Positions 1 to 4,790 are shown, counted from the stretch's first letter. The stretch: DNA of 5,211 bases from Clostridiales bacterium (GCA_018366495.1 JAGZHZ010000052.1:1-5211); one strand, 5' to 3'. Numbers and translations are program-made. The notes: generated by a model not told the origin, from the letters alone.

Positions 1-19
1 TCGATTCCCATCACCCGCT
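1..19 (+). tRNA. tRNA-Gly, 3' end only
   Basis: The window opens inside the T arm of a tRNA. The T loop TTCGATT is cut at its second T, followed by the 3' side of the T stem (7-11), the acceptor 3' strand CACCCGC (12-18) and discriminator T19. The implied 5' acceptor strand GCGGGTG is the one usual for glycine tRNAs of Firmicutes. The anticodon lies outside the window, so the isoacceptor is not determined. CCA is not encoded. It sits 4 bases before tRNA-Arg, probably in the same transcript. Confidence 0.8.
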
Positions 20-23
20 TTTT

Positions 24-97
<74 letters not shown>

Positions 98-154
98 TTG
101 GGTCCATAAATTGCGAAGTGTTTGATCCATAAAAATTGGAATTATGAAATTGAT

Positions 155-229
155 GGTGGGTATAGCGCAGCTGGTTAGCGCGCCAGATTGTGGCTCTGGA
201 GGCCCAGGGTTCGAATCCCTGTATCCACC
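155..229 (+). tRNA. tRNA-His(GTG)
   Basis: Cloverleaf with acceptor GTGGGTA (156-162) pairing with TATCCAC (222-228) and discriminator C229. A G at 155 supplies the extra G-1 opposite C73 that identifies histidine tRNAs. The anticodon stem is 183-187/195-199 and GTG is at 190-192. CCA is not encoded. A 57-base spacer separates it from tRNA-Arg; it is only 6 bases from tRNA-Gln, so the two are co-transcribed. Confidence 0.97.
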
Positions 230-235
230 TTACGG

Positions 236-307
236 TGGGCTATCGCCAAGCGGTAAGGCACAGGACTTTGACTCCTGCAGGCGCCGGTTCGAATCCGGCT
301 AGCCCAG
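236..307 (+). tRNA. tRNA-Gln(TTG)
   Basis: Complete 72-base cloverleaf. The acceptor TGGGCTA (236-242) pairs perfectly with TAGCCCA (300-306); the U1-A72 end pair is typical of glutamine tRNAs. The discriminator is G307. The anticodon stem is 261-265/273-277 and TTG is at 268-270. CCA is not encoded. It is the last tRNA before the terminator-like hairpin at 374-406. In Firmicutes this tRNA is usually charged via Glu and transamidation. Confidence 0.97.
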
Positions 308-347
308 CTAGAGCCGAGTAATAATGGCGGTCAATGATAGAATAAAT

Positions 348-376
348 TTGCGGATCACTGAGATCCGTCTTATAAT
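348..376 (+). promoter_or_regulatory. Possible sigma-A promoter for tRNA-Leu
   Basis: A consensus -10 TATAAT (371-376) lies 17 bases after a weak -35 TTGCGG (348-353; only TTG matches). Transcription would begin near 383, about 40 bases before tRNA-Leu. The -10 runs into the 5' arm of the hairpin at 374-402, so a transcript started here would lack most of that arm and would escape its termination. The perfect -10 and exact spacing support it; the poor -35 keeps it uncertain. Confidence 0.5.
351..367 (+). promoter_or_regulatory. Hairpin upstream of the tRNA terminator
   Basis: Perfect 6-bp inverted repeat CGGATC (351-356) / GATCCG (362-367) with loop ACTGA. It lies in the spacer of the putative tRNA-Leu promoter. 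Its arms share the CGGAT/ATCCG core with the next hairpin (374-402), so alternative pairings between the two are possible. No U tract follows it, so it is not itself a terminator. Confidence 0.4.
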
Positions 377-406
377 CCGGACAGTATAGAGATGTTCGGA
401 TTTTTT
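374..406 (+). terminator. Terminator after tRNA-Gln
   Basis: Stem AATCCGGACA (374-383) pairs with TGTTCGGATT (393-402), 10 bp with one G-U, around a 9-base loop. A run of six T (401-406) follows. It would end transcripts coming from the Gly-Arg-His-Gln tRNA group before tRNA-Leu. Confidence 0.75.
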
Positions 407-423
407 GGATATTGTAAAAATAT

Positions 424-503
424 GCGGTTGTGGCGGAATTGGCAGACGCGCTGGTTTTAGGTACCAGTGGGTGACCGTGTGGGTTCGAGTCCCACTAGCC
501 GCA
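424..503 (+). tRNA. tRNA-Leu(TAG)
   Basis: Class II tRNA of 80 bases with a short variable arm. The acceptor GCGGTTG (424-430) pairs with TAGCCGC (496-502) with two G-U, and the discriminator is A503, an identity element for leucine tRNAs. The anticodon stem is 451-455/463-467 and TAG is at 458-460, reading CUA. The D arm has TGGCGGAATTGGCAGACGC, typical of leucine tRNAs. CCA is not encoded. A strong terminator begins four bases downstream. Confidence 0.97.
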
Positions 504-506
504 CTG

Positions 507-536
507 AATTCCCTGTAAAAACAGGGAATTTTTTTT
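507..536 (+). terminator. Strong terminator after tRNA-Leu
   Basis: AATTCCCTG (507-515) pairs perfectly with CAGGGAATT (522-530), extended by T516-A521, around an AAAA loop. A run of eight T (529-536) follows. It ends the tRNA region. The opposite strand has no U tract, so it works in this direction only. Confidence 0.95.
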
Positions 537-715
537 GCATAAAAATGAGAATTAATCGTGAATATACAAAAACAGAACCGACATGAAATATATTAAAGAA
601 AGTGTTGAAAATATTACAAAAATAAGAAAAAAGAATACAAAAATCAAAAAAAATGAGATTAGGAAAAGAGAATAAAATCGAAAATATGTAGAAAAATAAA
701 GGATAAAGTCGGAAC
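537..715. other. A-rich spacer without a recognisable gene
   Basis: About 180 bases, extremely A-rich on the + strand with many A tracts and almost no GC pairs. No supported coding region is present: a 30-codon Lys-rich frame from ATG 583 to the stop at 673-675 has no ribosome site and looks accidental. The position directly upstream of a perfect promoter suggests bent or UP-element-like DNA, which is inference. Confidence 0.5.
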
Positions 716-744
716 TTGACAAAGAAATAAAAACGTAATATAAT
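716..744 (+). promoter_or_regulatory. Perfect-consensus sigma-A promoter
   Basis: TTGACA (716-721) and TATAAT (739-744) match the consensus at all 12 positions with the optimal 17-base spacer. The predicted start is near 751. It is preceded by A tracts and drives the small cysteine-rich gene downstream. No operator-like repeat is seen around it. Confidence 0.9.
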
Positions 745-831
745 TGTAATAATAATTCGCAACGTGCTTAAAAAATGAAACTCTATTTCAAAATGCCGAA
801 TAAGGCAGAGAGACAGGAAGAAAGGGATAGA

Positions 832-1080
832 ATGAAGAGCTTAAGTGTAGAAATTGATAATTTATACTATAGCACCATTGAACAGCAAATCTGTTCTTTT
901 TTTGATATGGGAGAAACGAATACAAACATGAAAAAGACAGAATGTGCGGAAGATTGTTATGGCAGATGCACCATCCATGGCTCTAAAAAAATGGGTAAGT
1001 TTTCAATACACATCATAAAATTAAAAAATGGAAAGTATCGTCTGGTTGCAAACTGCTGTGATTTATATTGTGTGTGTTAA
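832..1080 (+). CDS. Unrecognised cysteine-rich small protein
   Basis: I do not recognise this family. From ATG 832 it is 82 residues; the frame is open back to ATG 775 (101 residues) and ATG 793. I chose 832 because AAAGG (821-825) sits 6 bases ahead, while the two upstream ATGs have no Shine-Dalgarno sequence; the longer forms remain possible. There is no signal peptide or membrane segment. The N-terminal half is charged and probably helical; the C-terminal part (about residues 56-76) looks like two beta strands around LKNGKYRL. There are eight cysteines, at residues 21, 38, 42, 46, 75, 76, 80 and 82, in two groups: CxxxCxxxC and CCxxxCxC at the extreme C terminus. That pattern could bind metal or form disulfides, which is inference. 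It is a single-gene unit with its own perfect promoter (716-744) and terminator (1098-1139), so it is likely expressed. Confidence 0.6.
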   Translation: MKSLSVEIDNLYYSTIEQQICSFFDMGETNTNMKKTECAEDCYGRCTIHGSKKMGKFSIHIIKLKNGKYRLVANCCDLYCVC

Positions 1081-1097
1081 AAAAATTATTTTGAGGC

Positions 1098-1139
1098 TCC
1101 TGTGCAAAGGTAGGAAATACTTTTGCATGGGAATTTTTT
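1098..1139 (+). terminator. Terminator after the cysteine-rich gene
   Basis: A 15-bp stem, 1098-1112 with 1118-1132, contains three G-U pairs and has the loop GGAAA. ATTTTTT and more T-rich sequence follow. It closes the small gene and separates it from the DUF445 promoter. Confidence 0.85.
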
Positions 1140-1172
1140 ATTTCTGGACAAGCTTTGTTTTATGTGGGAGTA

Positions 1173-1189
1173 TGAGACTTTTCGTCTCA
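1173..1189. promoter_or_regulatory. Inverted repeat at the -35 position of the DUF445 promoter
   Basis: TGAGAC (1173-1178) and GTCTCA (1184-1189) form a perfect 6-bp inverted repeat with spacer TTTTC. It covers the place where a -35 box would lie for the -10 at 1202-1207. It could be an operator or a short RNA hairpin; it has no U tract, so it is not a terminator. I do not recognise the site as that of a known regulator. Confidence 0.35.
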
Positions 1190-1198
1190 GAAAAATTG

Positions 1199-1207
1199 TG
1201 ATATAAT
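1199..1207 (+). promoter_or_regulatory. Extended -10 promoter of the DUF445 gene
   Basis: TGATATAAT fits the extended -10 form TGnTATAAT. The region 17 bases upstream (TTTTCG) is a poor -35, which extended -10 promoters tolerate. The predicted start is near 1214, which leaves about 64 bases of leader to ATG 1278 and places ATG 1218 almost at the transcript end. Confidence 0.7.
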
Positions 1208-1264
1208 AGCAAAACGTATGAGAAACAATAGAGAAAACGTAGAAACACAAAAATACAAAAATAC

Positions 1265-1272
1265 AGAGGAGG
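1265..1272 (+). promoter_or_regulatory. Ribosome binding site that fixes the DUF445 start
   Basis: AGAGGAGG ends 5 bases before ATG 1278. The in-frame ATG at 1218 has no such site and lies about four bases from the predicted transcript start, so 1278 is the real start. Confidence 0.9.
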
Positions 1273-1277
1273 AAACT

Positions 1278-2168
1278 ATGGACTGGATTCAGATACTAGC
1301 AGGACCTGTAATCGGAGCTGTGATCGGATATTTTACAAACTATATCGCTGTAAAAATGATGTTTCGCCCGTTGAAACCAATAAAGTTTAAAAATTATACG
1401 CTGCCATTTACGCCTGGAATCATACCAAAAGGAAAAGACAGGCTAGCAAAGGCATTAGGAGAAGCGGTGGGTGAAAATCTTTTGACAGAGCAGGACATGG
1501 AAGAGGCATTGCTTTCAGAAGAAATGAAAGAGATGATCGAAGAGGCAGTGGCAAATGAGATCAAACAGGATCAAAACACGATGGCGGAATATATGAATCG
1601 CTGGATGCCAGAGAATAAGACAAAAGAGTGGAATGAGCTTTTGACAGATAAGATTAGTAAAAAAATTGTTATCGGTCTTCAGAAAGTCCATATTGGAGAT
1701 TTGATTGCAGAGGAAGGCAGCAGGATTATAAAAGAAAAAGCAGCCGGAACTTTTTTTAGTATGATGCTCAGCGACAACCTGATACAGAGCATTGTAAAAA
1801 CAGTAGGGACAGAGGCAGAGAAGTATATCGAAGAGCACGGGGAAGAAAAAATTAAACCTGTGATCGGATCAGAAATTGAACAGATTGAAAATAAAAGAGC
1901 AGAAGAACTGATAAAAGATCTAGGAACAAACGCAGATCAAGTCAGCAGAGCCGCAGTAAAACTGTATGAAGAAATTGTGAGAAGAAAAGGAAAGGAAATG
2001 ATCAGCAAAATTCACATCTCTGAGATTGTGGAGAGCAAAGTGAAAGCCATGGATGTTCTGGAACTGGAAAAACTGCTTCTGTCAATTATGAAAAAGGAAC
2101 TGAATGCAGTCGTCAACCTCGGAGCAGTGATCGGATTTGTGATTGGATGCGTAAATTTACTGTTCTAA
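1278..2168 (+). CDS. DUF445 family membrane protein (YheB-like)
   Basis: A 296-residue protein of the DUF445 family (B. subtilis YheB group). Residues 4-25 form a glycine-containing membrane segment that runs into GYFTNYIAVKMMFRP (17-31), a hallmark of the family, followed by LPFTPGIIPKGKDRLAKALG (42-61), also typical. The middle, roughly 62-260, is charged and mostly helical. A second hydrophobic segment, about 277-296, ends the protein, so both ends are probably membrane-anchored. The family's biochemical role is not established; a link of YheB to sporulation is known only loosely and I do not assign one here. The start is set by AGAGGAGG ahead of ATG 1278. It has its own extended -10 promoter. 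No clear terminator separates it from the editing gene 149 bases downstream, so read-through is possible. Confidence 0.92.
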   Translation: MDWIQILAGPVIGAVIGYFTNYIAVKMMFRPLKPIKFKNYTLPFTPGIIPKGKDRLAKALGEAVGENLLTEQDMEEALLSEEMKEMIEEAVANEIKQDQNTMAEYMNRWMPENKTKEWNELLTDKISKKIVIGLQKVHIGDLIAEEGSRIIKEKAAGTFFSMMLSDNLIQSIVKTVGTEAEKYIEEHGEEKIKPVIGSEIEQIENKRAEELIKDLGTNADQVSRAAVKLYEEIVRRKGKEMISKIHISEIVESKVKAMDVLELEKLLLSIMKKELNAVVNLGAVIGFVIGCVNLLF

Positions 2169-2187
2169 GCAGGAAACGATATTTTTC

Positions 2188-2219
2188 TTGACACCTTTTA
2201 TACTTTCCATAGTTAAGAT
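2188..2219 (+). promoter_or_regulatory. Possible weak promoter before the alaX-like gene
   Basis: TTGACA (2188-2193) is a perfect -35. The best -10 candidate is TAAGAT (2214-2219), four of six matches but 20 bases away; sequences at 16-18 bases match poorly. The editing gene may instead depend on read-through from the DUF445 gene. Confidence 0.25.
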
Positions 2220-2317
2220 AAGAGGATTTATGGAGATATCAGGAATACCCGTGTTTTTTGAAAAGAGATAGATGGTTGTGTTTTGGAAAAATTGTAAGAA
2301 TGGAGATGAATCTAATT

Positions 2318-3481
2318 ATGATAAAGTTATATGAAAAAGACGCGTATCAGACGACATTTTCAGGAAAAGTGATTTCCTGTGAAAAAGAGAAAGAAAGATG
2401 GAAAGTGGTGATGGATCAGACTTGTTTTTATCCAGAAGGAGGAGGCCAGCCGGCAGATCACGGAATGCTGGGAGAAGCAGTTGTATTGGATGTTCAGGAG
2501 GAACAGGGTCAGATTGTCCACTGGACAGATCGTCCTTTGGAAATAGAAAAGCAAGTAGAAGGACAGATCGACTGGGCCAGACGTTTTTATTTTATGCAGA
2601 ATCATACAGGAGAACATCTCGTTTCAGGGCTGATCCATAAGAAATACGGATATGAAAATGTGGGATTTCATATGAATGAAGAGATGATCACAATAGATGT
2701 GGGCGGTATTCTGACTCCAGAACAGTTGGAGGAGATGGAAAAAGAGGCAAACGAGGAACTGAGTAAGGGAAGGGAGATTGAAACTTTGTATCCGTCAGCT
2801 GAGGAACTCCAAAATCTTGCATACCGCAGCAAAAAGGAAATTGAGGGACAGGTGAGAATCATTCGTATTCCAGAATGTGATACATGCGCTTGCTGTGGGA
2901 CACATGTGAAAAATACACTGGAGATTGGAATGATTAAGTTTCTGAGTATGCAGAACTATAAAAGCGGCGTCCGCGTCACGTTGATCTGTGGAAAAAGAGC
3001 GTTTGAAAATTATGGGAAGAAACACAAAAGTGTGATGAAGATTTCTCATCTGCTTTCATCAAAACCGGAGGAAGTGACAGAAGCGGTGGAGAGGCTGAAA
3101 GAAGAAAATCAAAATTTAAGACAGAAGATCGGGCAGTTAAAACAGATGCTTTTGGAGGCGAAAGCACAGATGATACCAGATAGTGAAAAGACTGTTTTTT
3201 TGTGGGAAGAGAATCTGGAACCAGGTGATCTGCGCCATATGATCAATGCGGCGATGAAACGGACAGAAAATATTATGATTCTTGTACCAGGAAAAGAAGG
3301 TATTTTTAATTATGCAGCTGCGTGCAAAGAAAAGGACAGCAGACAGATCAGTAAAGCGCTGGCATTGCAGTTCTTCTCCAAAGGAGGAGGAACTGCACAG
3401 ATGGTTCAGGGAACGGTTAAAGGAGAAAAAGAGGAGATAAAAAAGACATTTATGAGAACAGTGGAGGAAAAAGAATGTTGA
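2318..3481 (+). CDS. AlaX-type alanyl-tRNA editing protein with DHHA1 domain
   Basis: A free-standing relative of the alanyl-tRNA synthetase editing domain, which hydrolyses Ser- or Gly-tRNA(Ala) in the cytoplasm. It has 387 residues from ATG 2318. The N-terminal beta domain has FYPEGGGQPADHG (37-49). Zinc ligands are H96 and H100 in HTGEH, and C192 and H196 in CCGTHV. A coiled coil follows at about 252-284. The C-terminal domain (about 290-387) is DHHA1-like with SKGGGTAQMVQG (354-365), making this the long AlaX form. The frame is open to TTG 2258, but family members begin like MIKLYEKDAY, so I prefer 2318; its GGAG (2302-2305) is 12 bases away, rather far, so initiation may be weak. ATG 2300 and 2306 are alternatives. 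The gene overlaps nfo by 7 bases, implying translational coupling. Confidence 0.93.
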   Translation: MIKLYEKDAYQTTFSGKVISCEKEKERWKVVMDQTCFYPEGGGQPADHGMLGEAVVLDVQEEQGQIVHWTDRPLEIEKQVEGQIDWARRFYFMQNHTGEHLVSGLIHKKYGYENVGFHMNEEMITIDVGGILTPEQLEEMEKEANEELSKGREIETLYPSAEELQNLAYRSKKEIEGQVRIIRIPECDTCACCGTHVKNTLEIGMIKFLSMQNYKSGVRVTLICGKRAFENYGKKHKSVMKISHLLSSKPEEVTEAVERLKEENQNLRQKIGQLKQMLLEAKAQMIPDSEKTVFLWEENLEPGDLRHMINAAMKRTENIMILVPGKEGIFNYAAACKEKDSRQISKALALQFFSKGGGTAQMVQGTVKGEKEEIKKTFMRTVEEKEC

Positions 3482-4302
3482 AGATAGGATGCCATCTTTC
3501 TAGCTCAAAAGGATGGGAAGCTATGGGAAAAGATGCTTTAAAAATCGGGGCAAATACATTTCAGTTTTTTACAAGGAACCCAAGAGGAAGCAAAGCAAAA
3601 GCTTTAAATCTGGAAGATGTGGAAAAATTAAGAAAACTGATGGAGGAGCATAGCTTTTCGCAGATCGTGGCGCACGCTCCATATACGCTAAATGCGTGTT
3701 CTTCAGATGAAAAAATTAGAGAATTTGCAAGACAGACGATGAAAGATGACTTAGAACGCATGGAATATCTGCCAGGGAATTATTATAATTTTCATCCGGG
3801 CAGCCATGTACAGCAGGGAGCAGAGAAAGGAATCTGTCAGATTGCTGATCTGCTGAATGAAATTTTATGGGAAGATCAGAAAACGACAGTGCTTCTTGAG
3901 ACGATGGCAGGAAAAGGAACGGAGGTAGGACGTTCTTTTGAAGAGCTGAATGCTGTGCTGAAAAAAGTAAACTTAAAAGAAAAAATGGGAGTCTGCATGG
4001 ATATCTGCCATATTCATGATGGAGGATACGATATTGTGAATCACTTGGATGAAGTGCTGAATGAATTTGATCGCGTGATTGGACTTGACCGTCTAAAGGC
4101 GATCCATCTCAATGACAGCAAAAATCCAATAGGAAGCCGAAAAGACAGGCATGAAAAAATTGGAGAGGGATATATTGGTCTGGAAGCAATCAAAAGAATT
4201 GTAAAAAATCCTTTGCTGAAAGAACTGCCGTTTATTCTGGAGACACCAAATCAGCTGGATGGATATGAGAGAGAAATCCGTATGTTGAGAGCGATTGAGT
4301 AA
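3475..4302 (+). CDS. nfo: Deoxyribonuclease IV (AP endonuclease, Nfo)
   Basis: Endonuclease IV cleaves DNA 5' of abasic sites in base excision repair and needs three zinc ions. The protein has 275 residues, close to the 285 of E. coli Nfo, and is full length as a TIM barrel. All nine metal ligands can be matched to the E. coli enzyme: H67 (HAPY), H107 (FHPGSH), E142 (LLETMAG), D176 and H179 (MDICH), H211 (IHLNDS), D224 and H226 (KDRHEKIGEG) and E256 (LETP). The start is clear: GGAGG (3463-3467) lies 7 bases before ATG 3475. The ATG is inside the end of the editing gene (7-base overlap), so the two are one operon and probably translationally coupled. No terminator is obvious after the stop; the next clear signal is the fhs promoter 150 bases on. 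Confidence 0.97.
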   Translation: MLKIGCHLSSSKGWEAMGKDALKIGANTFQFFTRNPRGSKAKALNLEDVEKLRKLMEEHSFSQIVAHAPYTLNACSSDEKIREFARQTMKDDLERMEYLPGNYYNFHPGSHVQQGAEKGICQIADLLNEILWEDQKTTVLLETMAGKGTEVGRSFEELNAVLKKVNLKEKMGVCMDICHIHDGGYDIVNHLDEVLNEFDRVIGLDRLKAIHLNDSKNPIGSRKDRHEKIGEGYIGLEAIKRIVKNPLLKELPFILETPNQLDGYEREIRMLRAIE

Positions 4303-4450
4303 ACGATATTATTTTGATGGCTAGAGAAGAAAGAATATTGTGCAGCAGAAGAAAAAAATAAAAAAAGACAAAACGAAAAAAGATAAAAAATAAGGAACTT
4401 CTAGATTTTTCAGAAATATTATGATAATAAAAATATAAATAAAATATTTA
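4303..4450. other. A-rich spacer between nfo and the fhs promoter
   Basis: This stretch is A-rich and has no coding frame with a ribosome site. I see no convincing terminator for nfo. GGAACTTCT (4394-4402) is the exact reverse complement of AGAAGTTCC (4495-4503) at the start of the ZTP aptamer; this is discussed among the findings. Confidence 0.4.
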
Positions 4451-4451
4451 C

Positions 4452-4480
4452 TTGACAAATTGAAAAAGAAGAGTTATAGT
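4452..4480 (+). promoter_or_regulatory. Sigma-A promoter of the fhs leader
   Basis: TTGACA (4452-4457) and TATAGT (4475-4480) are separated by 17 bases, giving 11 of 12 consensus matches. The predicted start is about 4486-4490, just upstream of the ZTP aptamer's first helix at 4500. Everything to the fhs start then forms a leader of about 425 bases. Confidence 0.88.
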
Positions 4481-4499
4481 AAGATCTGTAATCAAGAAG

Positions 4500-4570
4500 T
4501 TCCGGTTGCTGACGGGTCAATGTAGAGCACTACAGTGTGATCGGAATCAAATAGAGTCGACCGTCTGGAC
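4500..4570 (+). promoter_or_regulatory. ZTP riboswitch aptamer (pfl motif)
   Basis: ZTP riboswitches sense ZMP/ZTP (AICAR nucleotides), which build up when 10-formyl-THF is short, and commonly control fhs and purine genes. P1 is 4500-4507 with 4539-4546 (8 bp, two G-U). Next comes the conserved GCTGACGGGTCAA (4508-4520; family form near GTGACGGG), then a small hairpin TGTAG/CTACA (4521-4525/4530-4534). After a 14-base linker comes GACCGTCTGGACA (4559-4571; family form CCGCCTGGGCA). CGG 4513-4515 can form the pseudoknot with CCG 4561-4563. P3 here is GTC/GAC (4563-4565/4568-4570) instead of the usual GCC/GGC, a compensating change. P3's 3' strand is also the first part of the terminator at 4568-4605, so ligand binding should favour read-through. 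Confidence 0.88.
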
Positions 4571-4605
4571 AGCATTTGAGGAAGAAAGAGATGTTGTCTT
4601 TTTTT
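4568..4605 (+). terminator. Terminator of the ZTP riboswitch
   Basis: GACAGCATTT (4568-4577) pairs with AGATGTTGTC (4589-4598), 10 bp with two G-U, with an 11-base loop and seven T (4599-4605). Its first three bases are also the 3' strand of aptamer helix P3, so the aptamer fold and this terminator exclude each other. This is the usual genetic ON design of ZTP riboswitches. Confidence 0.88.
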
Positions 4606-4660
4606 GTATCAGAGCTGAGAGGAAGACTGTTTAACAAAAATAAAAAATTATTTTTCATAA

Positions 4661-4752
4661 AGTAGAGTAGATGTTACGCGTAAAGTGTCACGGAATAGGA
4701 AGAGTTTCTGTGAACGAAGGAAAATCCGCGTTGTAATATCGCTTCCGCTACT
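4661..4752 (+). promoter_or_regulatory. Tetrahydrofolate (THF) riboswitch aptamer
   Basis: Reduced folates are sensed by this RNA class, usually in front of folate genes. P1 is AGTAG (4661-4665) with CTACT (4748-4752). The family-like stretch GAGTAGATG...CGCGTAAAGTG spans 4665-4687. P2 is about 4672-4679 with 4728-4738, with the asymmetric bulge TTG (4731-4733). P3 is TCACGGA/TTCTGTGA (4688-4694/4707-4713) with the loop containing GGAAG (4698-4702). AACGAA follows (4713-4718), then P4 GGA/TCC (4719-4721/4725-4727). GGAAG pairs exactly with CTTCC (4742-4746), the diagnostic long-range pseudoknot; the S. mutans folT RNA as I remember it has GGATG/CATCC there, so both sides have changed together. 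A terminator follows at once. Confidence 0.87.
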
Positions 4753-4790
4753 GCGCCAAAGTGAGTTGCATTTTCTTTGCGCAGTTTTTT
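4750..4790 (+). terminator. Terminator of the THF riboswitch
   Basis: ACTGCGCCAAAG (4750-4761) pairs with CTTTGCGCAGT (4775-4785), 11 bp with one bulged C, and a run of six T (4785-4790) follows. Its first three bases overlap the 3' strand of aptamer P1. In addition, GCGTAAAG (4678-4685) inside the aptamer can pair with CTTTGCGC (4775-4782) as an antiterminator. Confidence 0.9.

Noticed and set aside
583..675. Plus-strand 30-codon Lys-rich frame in the A-rich spacer
   Set aside because: No Shine-Dalgarno sequence, lies before the promoter of the next gene, and the composition follows from A-rich DNA.
457..762. Minus-strand frame of 101 codons
   Set aside because: It runs antisense through tRNA-Leu and its terminator; the translated start region with VGLEPTRSPTG is the well-known artefact of reading a leucine tRNA backwards, and the rest is Phe/Ile-rich from A-rich DNA.
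1218..1277. Upstream in-frame start for the DUF445 protein
   Set aside because: No ribosome site, about four bases from the predicted transcript start, and the added 20 residues are hydrophilic ahead of a family-typical N terminus with a strong AGAGGAGG at 1265-1272.
2258..2317. TTG start giving a 20-residue extension of the editing protein
   Set aside because: The AGGA upstream is 13 bases away, the start codon is TTG, and family members begin at the MIKLYEKDAY position. The downstream ribosome site is also not ideal, so this is a preference, not proof.
2398..2640. Plus-strand frame of 80 codons inside the editing gene
   Set aside because: Arg/Ser-rich shadow in another frame of a gene with clear conserved motifs; no ribosome site.
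4636..4655. AAAAATAA/TTATTTTT hairpin between the riboswitches as a terminator
   Set aside because: The stem is only A-U pairs and there is no separate U tract after it; most likely a spacer or weak structure.
4631..4661. Promoter TTAACA ... CATAAA between the two riboswitches
   Set aside because: The spacer would be 19 bases with a 4-of-6 -10, and the start would fall near 4668, inside the THF aptamer, removing the 5' strand of P1.
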